This document shows, piece after piece, positions 8,435-14,967 of a stretch of DNA of 20,621 nt (position 1 is its first letter; each line of letters begins with the position of its first letter). A model generated the notes under the pieces. It did not search any database and was not told the DNA's origin. It worked only from the letters and a program-made list of their open reading frames with translations. A program made the translations under genes and the position numbers. The DNA is from an uncultured archaeon (GTDB taxonomy: Archaea; Thermoproteota; CALKCG01; B24), in contig CALKCG010000094.1 of the NCBI GenBank assembly GCA_938082915.1, positions 1-20,621 on the forward strand. Direction: 5' to 3'.

Positions 8435-9664
8435 TTACACGTACTTCTCCGCAGCTTCAGAAGCTATCTGTGCCCACTCCCACAGGCGTTGAGGCTGATA
8501 TCTTACAGTGCTTATGTCTTTCATGTGTATCTCCATTATGCAGTTGAACTCCCTGGCTTTCCTCAGCTTCCTCTCCATATCTTTCCGTATGGCTTCGGGA
8601 TCCCAGTTTGAAGCGGTTAGAACAGCTGGTGTCGGCTTCCAAGCAAATACGAATTCATCTTGAACGTTTTCAACGGCTTTATCGAAGTCTATGAATGGGC
8701 TCATTGAAATCTTACGTAGCCTGGGAATATTCCTCTTCAGGATATCTACCTTATTGTGTAGTGGCTCGCAGCAACCGTAGTAGTTTAAACCCCATTTCTC
8801 GTACCAGCGTTTCTCATGTTTTAACGCAAACTCCTCATGCATGGCTGGAGATGCGGCTGCGAAAACCTGAGCGGCGCCAACACCCCATAAATTCATTGGG
8901 TCATCTCTTAGAAGACCGAGCTTTTCATACTGCTCCAATCTATGTAACCAGGCGTCGATCATTCTATCGATAAGCTTATGTACGTAGTTTGGTCTACGGT
9001 ACATGTCTATGAGGATCTCTTTCACACCAGTCCACTGTACGAGTTCATCCCAGGGTGCAAACCAGAAGGAGGAAATACCGCGTTTTTCAACCGGTATAAT
9101 GTCTTCGAAAATATCGCATAGCATTTGGAATTCTCTTTCAGCTCTATCACGGTCGAACGTTACTTTAGGCGTTTTAATCTTCTCAATATCCTCCTCGCTT
9201 TTAATCTGCACGTGGAATCTGTGGGAGACTACGGGATTCCTCTCATCTGTTTTCACAACATCCGCCTGCACGTATATGCCGAAACCCGTATCGTAAACAT
9301 AGTCTTGCAGAGGTTGTACGATTGTAGGGTCTAAACCTGGGTATTCGAATCTAGGGTCTTCCACTGGTGCGCCGAGCCTATGATTCCACTTATAGATCGT
9401 ACGTCTCAGCCTCGCTTCATACCTTCGGCATAGGGGATGCTTTGTCTTAAGTTTGAGTTCACCGTAAACGTCCATCTCATGCCAAGGTATCTCGTAGATG
9501 TACACGATTGGCTTAACCATCTCTAGATTGTTTATCCTCTTCTGCAATTCTACGTATTCCTCGTTAATGGGTGATGTAGCGATTTCAACGATCTGTTTTC
9601 CAAGCTCTCTTAAAACCTCTTTATCGCTCTGCGGGATTTCTTCATACCTCTCCCGGTAATCCAC
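8435..9664 (-). CDS. Divergent UroD-like protein
   Basis: About 409 residues, distantly related to the UroD barrel. It is recognisable from the order of segments, from YYGCCEPLHNK (about residues 295-305), where the UroD metal site would lie, and from a C-terminal EIHMKDIST-x-x-Y-QPQRLWEW stretch. The CCE-x-x-H cluster could bind a metal. The N-terminal 150 residues are longer than in ordinary UroD proteins. Start: the reading frame extends to a TTG at 9679, but the GTG at 9664 is preceded by GAGGTG with 7 nt spacing and is preferred. The TATA-like box at 9702-9710 would make the TTG leaderless, so the choice is not final. Tail-to-head behind the MtaA-like gene, with an 81-nt gap holding that gene's promoter. 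Function unknown. Confidence 0.65.
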   Translation of the reverse strand: MDYRERYEEIPQSDKEVLRELGKQIVEIATSPINEEYVELQKRINNLEMVKPIVYIYEIPWHEMDVYGELKLKTKHPLCRRYEARLRRTIYKWNHRLGAPVEDPRFEYPGLDPTIVQPLQDYVYDTGFGIYVQADVVKTDERNPVVSHRFHVQIKSEEDIEKIKTPKVTFDRDRAEREFQMLCDIFEDIIPVEKRGISSFWFAPWDELVQWTGVKEILIDMYRRPNYVHKLIDRMIDAWLHRLEQYEKLGLLRDDPMNLWGVGAAQVFAAASPAMHEEFALKHEKRWYEKWGLNYYGCCEPLHNKVDILKRNIPRLRKISMSPFIDFDKAVENVQDEFVFAWKPTPAVLTASNWDPEAIRKDMERKLRKAREFNCIMEIHMKDISTVRYQPQRLWEWAQIASEAAEKYV

Positions 9665-9697
9665 TACGATCCACCTCAATCTTTTACTTTCTACTCT

Positions 9698-9712
9698 GAT
9701 ATTTTTAAACTT
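9698..9712. promoter_or_regulatory. Shared AT-rich box between divergent genes
   Basis: The stretch GATATTTTTAAACTT reads as a TATA-like box in both directions. On the plus strand it lies about 30 nt before the GTG at 9736 (Gfo/Idh remnant). On the minus strand it lies 26-41 nt before the two candidate starts of the UroD-like gene. Confidence 0.4.
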
Positions 9713-9735
9713 CCGCTCTGAATCTACCTCTATTA

Positions 9736-10050
9736 GTGTGGGAAAATACCGATAGGATAGGGGTTTGCGTAGTTGGTTGTGGGTAGATTGCGGATTTGCA
9801 TTTGAAGGCTTATACGCTTCTTAGAAATAGACTCGGATTGTTTACGTATGACGTAAATGTTGTTAAAGCTGGGAAACTGGTTGTTAAATATAGTACAGAA
9901 CCTTGGTTTAACAATTATAAAGATGTGCTTAAAAGTAGGGATATTGATGCGGTTGACATATGCCTTTCACGATCAACACGAGAAAACTATGATTGCCGTT
10001 ATAGGGCTGGGAAACGCATTCTGGTTGATAGGCCTATTACGGTCCCAGCC
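9736..10050 (+). pseudogene. Gfo/Idh/MocA oxidoreductase remnant (N-terminal part, amber stop)
   Basis: From a GTG at 9736 one frame reads RIGVCVVGCG, then TAG at 9784-9786, then IADLHLKAY. This is the Rossmann dinucleotide-binding start of Gfo/Idh/MocA dehydrogenases, with the stop where GCGRIA-type proteins have Arg or another residue. Downstream the same frame keeps the family pattern: a DVN acidic turn, WFNNYKDVLKSRDIDAVDIC, and AGKRILVDRPITV for the usual AGKHVLVEKPIA. A TAA then ends it at about 10050. Only some 105 of the expected 330-400 residues remain and the substrate domain is missing. Its promoter-like box is still present. A recent pseudogene of a sugar or inositol dehydrogenase fits best. 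Confidence 0.75.
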
Positions 10051-10139
10051 TAAGTGGATACAGGGGACGTTGAAACCATAATATTGAAAACCCTCCTAAG
10101 CGTAGCTATAGTAATGATCTAAGGATGTGTGTTGTCTTT

Positions 10140-10164
10140 AAAAAGCTCCTCATAAGAGCTTTTT
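10140..10164 (-). terminator. Hairpin with T-tail at the end of the PaREP1 gene
   Basis: AAAAAGCTC and GAGCTTTTT form a perfect 9-bp stem around a 7-nt loop. On the minus strand it spans the stop codon (10150-10152) of the PaREP1 remnant. On the plus strand it also follows the Gfo/Idh remnant, so it could stop either transcript. Confidence 0.45.
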
Positions 10165-10621
10165 CACTTTCTCTATAAAGCTTTCAGCGTCTTCAATGGC
10201 TCCCTTAACGTGCTTTTCGGTATCCCAACCTCCATAGAAGTTTACGTGCATGGAGCTGACAGACCTCCAAAGCCTACCAAGTTCCTCATCATGGGTCTCT
10301 TCTACGAGCTTACTCACATATTCCCAAAGCTCTCCATGACTTGAAAGCCTCGAGCTTTCTCTCTTATAGGATAAATTTTTCAATGCAAGTGCCACAGCAC
10401 CCCAAGCCTTTTCCCAGCCTGCCTTAAATTCCCCTTAACCAGTTCACCTCTAGCTTGCTCCATCAAGTTCTGTGAAGCTTCCCAATAAGATTCAGCCAGG
10501 CCTGTTGAATCAACCGATTCAGCTATCAAGCTCAGTACGTACCCTTCAACTGAAATACCCTGCGCTTTAGCCGCATTCCTCAACCTTTCATAAATTTTTC
10601 TGGAATGCTTACAGTAGCCAT
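10150..10621 (-). pseudogene. PaREP1-family gene broken by two frameshifts
   Basis: Three minus-strand frames join into one PaREP1-like protein of about 157 residues. Frame 1 starts at the ATG at 10621-10619 and gives MATVSIPEKF. It shifts within the A5T3 tract near 10592-10596 into ERLRNAAKAQGISVEGYVLS and on to MEQARGELV. A second shift near 10431-10437, beside a G4 run, leads into KAGWEKAWGAVALALKNL, then SSHGELWEYVSKLVEE and MHVNFYGGW, the typical PaREP1 helical C-terminus. Each lesion fits loss of one base (a T, then an A). A TATA-like box near 10651-10656 is intact. PaREP1 proteins are a crenarchaeal paralogue family of unknown, possibly HEPN-like, function. Either genuine decay or two homopolymer sequencing errors could explain the breaks. 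Confidence 0.75.
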
Positions 10622-10655
10622 TCTGCCTACAATATTAACGAAGCGGGCTCATATA

Positions 10656-10931
10656 TCAACTTTTAGAAACACTCATCAATGAATCATTTATGAAGGTCTT
10701 AAGCATATGGGTTTTGCGTATAACCTTTGCATTTTTAATCTTCTCAAGAGGTGTGGTGATACTTGGGTTCTGAGCTACGTAGTCTTTGATAGATTTACAT
10801 AGCCCTTCCCCTTCGATGGCTCATTGAGGGCTTTCGCTGAATTCAAATCCCCACATCCGAAGTTTAATCTCCCCCTCATCGGCCCGTCCTCCATAGGAAG
10901 CTACGCTTCTAGAGCAGAGGGGGCAGGTCAT
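10656..10931 (-). pseudogene. Possible decayed small CxxC-containing ORF
   Basis: One minus-strand frame from the ATG at 10931 reads MTCPLCSRSVASYGGRA, then KLRMWGFEFSESPQ, a TGA at 10823-10821, and continues open through CKSIKDYVAQNPSITTPLEK and VIRKTHMLKTFINDSL to a stop at 10658. The residue mix on both sides of the TGA looks protein-like. The CPLC pair resembles half of a zinc ribbon, though no second Cys pair follows. The frame ends on the PaREP1 promoter, and a TATA-like TTTTAAAA sits upstream near 10970. I do not recognise a family; the reading could be fortuitous. Confidence 0.35.
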
Positions 10932-11080
10932 AGAGGTGGTGAAGATGATTAACTATCATAGTCTATTTTAAAACTGCTGACCGCAACATTGTCATATACA
11001 TACTACGGGGCGGTTGCCTATTACATTGGTTTTTCTGGTATCTAAAGTCAAAGTATGCACGTCTGTTAATGGATTCCAGG

Positions 11081-11092
11081 TATACTTTATTA
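11081..11092 (+). promoter_or_regulatory. TATA-like promoter of the peptidase gene
   Basis: TATACTTTATTA is centred 31 nt before the ATG at 11119, predicting a transcript that starts just before that codon. This supports the ATG over the upstream in-frame TTG at 11014. Confidence 0.45.
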
Positions 11093-11118
11093 GATTTGTT
11101 TTACGTATAAACTTTTAT

Positions 11119-12276
11119 ATGAGTCAGAATAGTAGCGTAGTTGAACCGGTAGACGTTCTTGAAATCCTCTGGAAGACGTTAAAAGATAATTATCCGATGA
11201 TGGAGTATGCTGGTGTTTTAGACGATAGTTGGCTTGACGAATATAGGGGGAAAATTGTGGAAGTGCTTGACTGGGCTTCGGCGTACAGGCTTATGGAAGA
11301 GCTTGTGAACAGACTGAATGATTATCACACGCGTCTTGAGTGGCCTGGGAAGCCGACTTTATTGACGCCGCCTGTTAAACTTGCGGTTGTGGAAGAGGGA
11401 CTTATAGTTATCGCTGAAGCCGATTCATCGACATCTCTTAAACCTGGGGATATTGTTTTGGCAGTTGAAGGCATGGATGCTATGGTTTTATTTCGAAAGC
11501 TTTTGAAAAGAGCTTTCGGTGCAACGGTTTATGCGAAGAGAAATTGGGCTTTAAACCAGATGCTGATAGGGGATCCCGAAAGCTCTGTAGAGCTGACTGT
11601 TTATAGGCATTATGTTGGAGTTTTTAACGTTAGACTTGTGAGAAGAAAGTGGTTGAAACAGGATAGCGTGGTATCCTATAGAACGTTAGATGGAGGAGTT
11701 GGCTACATTAAAATCGCCGCATTCACGGGAGGAGTTGACTTCATAAAACTATTCGATGATGTGCTTGAAAACCTTAGAGAAGCAAGATCTCTGGTGATAG
11801 ATGTTAGAGATAATGGAGGGGGTTCGGATGGGCTTGCTGAAGCAGCTGTAGGGCGGTTCATAGATCAGCCTGTTATATGCAGTATAAACTTTCAGAGAAG
11901 ACCTGGAACGGACGTGTATGATAGGTTCATAGCTATCGCTAAGCCCAGAGGACCTTGGCAGTATAAGGGTAAAGTGGCAGTTCTCATAAACGCGGGTTGC
12001 TGTAGTGCATGTGAACATTTTGTCTCAGGTATGAAGGAGGCTGGTGCATTACTCGTCGGAGAGCCTACTACTGGTGCATGCGGAGGAAGTAAACCTATAA
12101 ATCTACCTGGGGGAGCTGTATTATATGTCTCCGAGACTTTCCCCATACATGGGAAAGCCCCGTCGCCATTAAATGGAATAAAACCTCACATAAAAGTTAC
12201 AGTTAAGCTAAGAGATCTTCAAGCAGGGAGAGATATAGTGTTGGAAGCAGCCTTAAAGACACTGTTGGGTTTATAA
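11119..12276 (+). CDS. S41-family serine peptidase, cytosolic
   Basis: 385 residues from the preferred ATG. An upstream TTG at 11014 would add 35 residues with no family likeness. Order of features: an N-terminal helical part with LNDYHTRL, whose His (residue 70) matches the D-x-H of tricorn/IRBP-like S41 enzymes; a PDZ-like segment SLKPGDIVLAVEGMD; the S41 core VIDVRDNGGG; INAGCCSACEHF, in which Ser296 is the expected nucleophile in the S-A-x-E motif; then VGEPTTGACGGS. The Lys of CtpA-type Ser/Lys dyads is not evident, so a Ser/His arrangement is more likely. No signal peptide or membrane anchor. Unlike most S41 proteins it should act in the cytosol, perhaps trimming peptides. Stands alone with its own promoter; a link to the sugar genes is not shown. 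Confidence 0.8.
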   Translation: MSQNSSVVEPVDVLEILWKTLKDNYPMMEYAGVLDDSWLDEYRGKIVEVLDWASAYRLMEELVNRLNDYHTRLEWPGKPTLLTPPVKLAVVEEGLIVIAEADSSTSLKPGDIVLAVEGMDAMVLFRKLLKRAFGATVYAKRNWALNQMLIGDPESSVELTVYRHYVGVFNVRLVRRKWLKQDSVVSYRTLDGGVGYIKIAAFTGGVDFIKLFDDVLENLREARSLVIDVRDNGGGSDGLAEAAVGRFIDQPVICSINFQRRPGTDVYDRFIAIAKPRGPWQYKGKVAVLINAGCCSACEHFVSGMKEAGALLVGEPTTGACGGSKPINLPGGAVLYVSETFPIHGKAPSPLNGIKPHIKVTVKLRDLQAGRDIVLEAALKTLLGL

Positions 12277-12615
12277 GGCTTCCATTAAACCAGTATGCTT
12301 CCTAACGATATTTAGCGAACCTTCAGTCCTTAATGTCTCTACATCGGTATGTATTGTAAGGGTTACGCTGAGGTGATAAAAAGTGGGTAGTCTTCTATGG
12401 TAGAAGATGAATCGCTGAAACAATATTCAAAACGCATATGTGGAGGATATTGTGTATCAAAACCATAGAGAGTGGCTAATGGCTAAAGCGTACACGTACA
12501 ACATACTGATAAACTTATGAGGGAAAACATGAAACCAAAGGCAAGGCTCAAGCAATAGGGAATTAAACCGCAAAGCAGAAATTATCCTTTTAACTAAGTT
12601 AGGCTGGGTGGTATT
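12277..12615. other. Intergenic region without a supported gene
   Basis: 339 bases between the peptidase and aldolase genes. No RNA gene or convincing ORF was found. The longest suggestive reading (MVEDESLKQYSKRICGGYC, about 12400-12460) is short and closes quickly. The last 30 bases hold the aldolase promoter. Confidence 0.5.
12581..12611 (+). promoter_or_regulatory. TATA box and ribosome site of the aldolase gene
   Basis: A TATA-like CCTTTTAACT is centred 26 nt before the ATG at 12616, predicting a leaderless message. A GGGTGGT stretch 4 nt before the ATG could act as a Shine-Dalgarno for longer transcripts. Confidence 0.45.
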
Positions 12616-13452
12616 ATGGGTTTGGTTGGTAAGAGCGTTAGGCTTGGCAGGATTTTCAACAAGAAAACCGGTAGGACCGTCGTCGTTACTATGGATCATG
12701 GTGTTGATCTAGGTCCTTTGGAGGGTTTGGAGAATCCAGGTGAAACCTTGTCTAGGGTTTTAGGCGGCGATTGTAAGCCCGACGCCGTCCTTATGAACCC
12801 TTCCATGATAAAACTAAACTACGCCAAGCTTGCAGGCGAAGTGGGCATCATAGCCCGTTTAGACGGAACTGCCACTATCATAGGCCCTGATATAACGGAC
12901 TACAGGCTATTCTCATCCGTTGAAGAGGCTTTGAAGATAGGCGCAGACGCCGTAGCCACAATGGCCTTCATAGGCGTTCAAAGGGAGAGTGAAAACTCTG
13001 AGAAAATAGGGCGTATTACGCAGGACTGTGAGAAGTGGGGTATGCCACACATAGTCGAAGCCCTACCGCCTGAAATAGTCGAGCATCACTTTAAGCCTAA
13101 AGCAAAGTGGAAGTGGCCAGACCCTGAGCACGTAAAGTTCGTAGACAGGGTTGCCGCAGAGCTGGGGGCAGACATCGTAAAATCCTACTACACTGGAAGC
13201 CCAGACACGTTTAAAGAAGTCGTCAAATGCTGCCCAGTCCCAATAATAGTGTTAAGCGGACCGGGCGCTGAAGACCCTAAGGGGCTACTGCAAATAGTAC
13301 GCGACGTGATGGACGTAGGGGCTAAAGGCGTAATAATGGGTAGAAACGTATGGGGATACAAGAAGCCACAGGCCATGGTCAAAGCCCTTGTGAAAATAGT
13401 CCATGAAGACTACAGCGTAGAAGAAGCATTAAAACTACTAGAAACCGGTTAA
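12616..13452 (+). CDS. Class I aldolase, FbaB/DeoC (LsrF-like) family
   Basis: 278-residue Schiff-base aldolase of the archaeal FbaB/DeoC family. Seen: TMDHGV with Asp27, the Schiff-base Lys189 in GADIVKSYYTGSPDTF, and phosphate-binding loops LSGPG (213-217) and MGRNVWG (241-247). These phosphate loops imply a phosphorylated substrate. Relatives include archaeal fructose-1,6-bisphosphate aldolase, the ADH synthase of aromatic synthesis, and LsrF. Where FBP aldolases have a catalytic Trp/Tyr segment (V-V-W-S-Y-P), this protein has HIVEALPP (145-152), which argues for a different substrate. Next to an isomerase and a sugar kinase it could cleave L-fuculose-1-phosphate, or another ketose phosphate, to DHAP and an aldehyde. 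A housekeeping role cannot be excluded, since it has its own promoter. Substrate assignment is inference. Confidence 0.85.
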   Translation: MGLVGKSVRLGRIFNKKTGRTVVVTMDHGVDLGPLEGLENPGETLSRVLGGDCKPDAVLMNPSMIKLNYAKLAGEVGIIARLDGTATIIGPDITDYRLFSSVEEALKIGADAVATMAFIGVQRESENSEKIGRITQDCEKWGMPHIVEALPPEIVEHHFKPKAKWKWPDPEHVKFVDRVAAELGADIVKSYYTGSPDTFKEVVKCCPVPIIVLSGPGAEDPKGLLQIVRDVMDVGAKGVIMGRNVWGYKKPQAMVKALVKIVHEDYSVEEALKLLETG

Positions 13453-13464
13453 CGTAGAGATATC

Positions 13465-13476
13465 GACTTCGAAGTC
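13465..13476. repeat. 12-bp perfect palindrome after the aldolase gene
   Basis: GACTTCGAAGTC is a loopless dyad 13 nt after the aldolase stop and about 120 nt before the GH4 gene. It could be a regulator site, but it is too short and too far from the GH4 promoter to assign. Confidence 0.25.
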
Positions 13477-13552
13477 TACACTTCTACTGCTTCCTTATTT
13501 TCAACTTGGAAAAATAATGGTGAATATGGAAGGCTGACATTAACGTAATACC

Positions 13553-13570
13553 TATTAAAACTTAAATAGC
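13553..13570 (+). promoter_or_regulatory. TATA/BRE-like promoter of the GH4-kinase unit
   Basis: TATTAAAACTTAAATAGC contains a BRE-like A run and a TATA box centred near 13565. The predicted start site coincides with the ATG at 13589. The kinase gene downstream has no such box, so it probably depends on this promoter. Confidence 0.5.
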
Positions 13571-13588
13571 TTGGAACCGATTCAAAGA

Positions 13589-14950
13589 ATGACTTGCATG
13601 ATAGACGTTAAGATTAGCATTATTGGTGCTGGTAGTGCGACTTTTTCACTTGCACTCATTAAAGATTTATGTCTTACGCCGAGTCTCGAAGGTAGTACGA
13701 TTAGTTTAATGGATATAAATAGAGAGAGGCTTGATGCTGTTCACTTGCTCTGTAAAAGGTATGCGGATGAAATGGGTATAAGGTTGAATATTGAAGCTAC
13801 CTTGGATAGGAGGGAGTCCTTAAGAGATGCAGATTTTGTGGTAAATACCGCTCTCGTTGTTGGCTATAGTGGTTATAGGGCTGGATGGTCCATAGGGTTT
13901 AAACATGGCTATAGGTTTGGTGGAAGCTACCACATAATGCATGATGAAGGCTTTTGGATAAACTTCTACCAGTTTAAACTGTTTGAATCCATAGTAGACG
14001 ATATATTGGACATATGTCCAGATGCATGGTATATTCAACTCGCAAACCCGGTTTTAGCTGGGGTGACTTACCTGGGGCGGAAATATCCAAGGTTGAAGCT
14101 CGTTGGCTTATGCCACGGTTTTAGTGGTGTATATCATTTAGCAGAGGTCTTGGGGTTTAAGAAGGAAGATGTAACATTTGAAATTCCAGGCGTCAACCAC
14201 TTCGTATGGTTAACCCACTTCTACCATAAAGGTGAGGATGCGTTTCCAAAACTAGATGAATGGATTGAGAGGGAAGCACCTAAATACTGGGAGAATTGTC
14301 CTCTTAGCGACGATTTAGGACCTAAAGCCGTAGACCTGTATAAAAGATTCGGTGTTTTCCCGATTGGAGATACGTGTACACCCGGCGGGGGCTCCTGGCC
14401 TTGGTGGTATCATACAGATGATGAGACTGAGCGAAGGTGGAGGGAAAACCCGCGTAAATGGTGGAGCTTCGTACTCGAGCCGCCGAAGGAAGACCCTATT
14501 GCCAAGCTGATTGAAATAGCGAAAAATCCGGCTGTTAAAGTTACGAGTATTTTCCCACCGGAGAAGTCTGGTGAGATAATTGTTCCCTTAATAGAGTCCA
14601 TCGCATGCGACATACCGAGAACGTTCATAGTTAATATACCGAACAGTGGAGACTTCGTTCCAGGCGTACCGAGAGATTTTGAAGTTGAGGTTCCAGCGTT
14701 TGTTAGTAAGAGGGGTGTTCAGGGGATTAGAACTCATGGACTGCCCAAACCTTTAATTGCGTACATATTAAGGGATAGAGTGGCACCTGTTGAAGTAGAA
14801 TTGGAGGCGTATGAAGCTGGTAGTAGAGAATTGTTGCTTCAACTAATACTCATGGATCCTTGGACGAGGTCGGAAGAGCAGGCTAAAGGACTTTTAGAAG
14901 ATATACTTGCTTTACCGCGTTTTGAAGAAATGCGTCGACACTATAAGTAG
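13589..14950 (+). CDS. GH4 NAD-dependent glycosidase, alpha-glycuronidase-like
   Basis: About 453 residues from the ATG at 13589; a TTG at 13571 and an ATG at 13598 are also in frame. GH4 enzymes cleave glycosides by NAD-assisted oxidation at C3 with a divalent metal in the cytosol. Seen (numbered from the TTG): the nucleotide loop IIGAGSATF (17-25), ANPV (158-161), metal-binding CHGF (181-184) and PGVNHFVWL (206-214) with His210. In the published GH4 signature scheme CHG-x marks alpha-glucuronidases, CHEV alpha-glucosidases and CHSV alpha-galactosidases, so a uronide substrate is favoured; alpha-galacturonidase is also possible. The Asp/Asn of phospho-glycosidases after Cys is absent, so an unphosphorylated substrate is expected. 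The kinase starts 17 nt after the stop, indicating an operon. Confidence 0.85.
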   Translation: MTCMIDVKISIIGAGSATFSLALIKDLCLTPSLEGSTISLMDINRERLDAVHLLCKRYADEMGIRLNIEATLDRRESLRDADFVVNTALVVGYSGYRAGWSIGFKHGYRFGGSYHIMHDEGFWINFYQFKLFESIVDDILDICPDAWYIQLANPVLAGVTYLGRKYPRLKLVGLCHGFSGVYHLAEVLGFKKEDVTFEIPGVNHFVWLTHFYHKGEDAFPKLDEWIEREAPKYWENCPLSDDLGPKAVDLYKRFGVFPIGDTCTPGGGSWPWWYHTDDETERRWRENPRKWWSFVLEPPKEDPIAKLIEIAKNPAVKVTSIFPPEKSGEIIVPLIESIACDIPRTFIVNIPNSGDFVPGVPRDFEVEVPAFVSKRGVQGIRTHGLPKPLIAYILRDRVAPVEVELEAYEAGSRELLLQLILMDPWTRSEEQAKGLLEDILALPRFEEMRRHYK

Positions 14951-14967
14951 ATAGGCGTGAGAGTGCC

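Noticed and set aside
8695..9334. Plus-strand open frames opposite the third UroD-like gene.
   Set aside because: They are antisense shadows with low-complexity Ser/Arg-rich translations and no family features.
9784..9786. The in-frame TAG as a pyrrolysine codon.
   Set aside because: It sits in a nucleotide-binding loop unrelated to known Pyl proteins, and the gene is truncated by a second stop, so decay is simpler.
10821..10823. The in-frame TGA as a selenocysteine codon.
   Set aside because: No redox context around the codon and no SECIS-like hairpin seen nearby.
11014..11118. N-terminal extension of the S41 peptidase from TTG as a signal peptide.
   Set aside because: Charged and interrupted hydrophobicity with no cleavage site; a TATA box inside it points to the ATG at 11119.
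12360..12480. Short reading with Cys residues (YCKGYAEVIKSG, then RICGGYC) resembling a decayed ferredoxin-like segment.
   Set aside because: It needs to pass a stop codon, has no C-x-x-C spacing and is too short to tell from chance.
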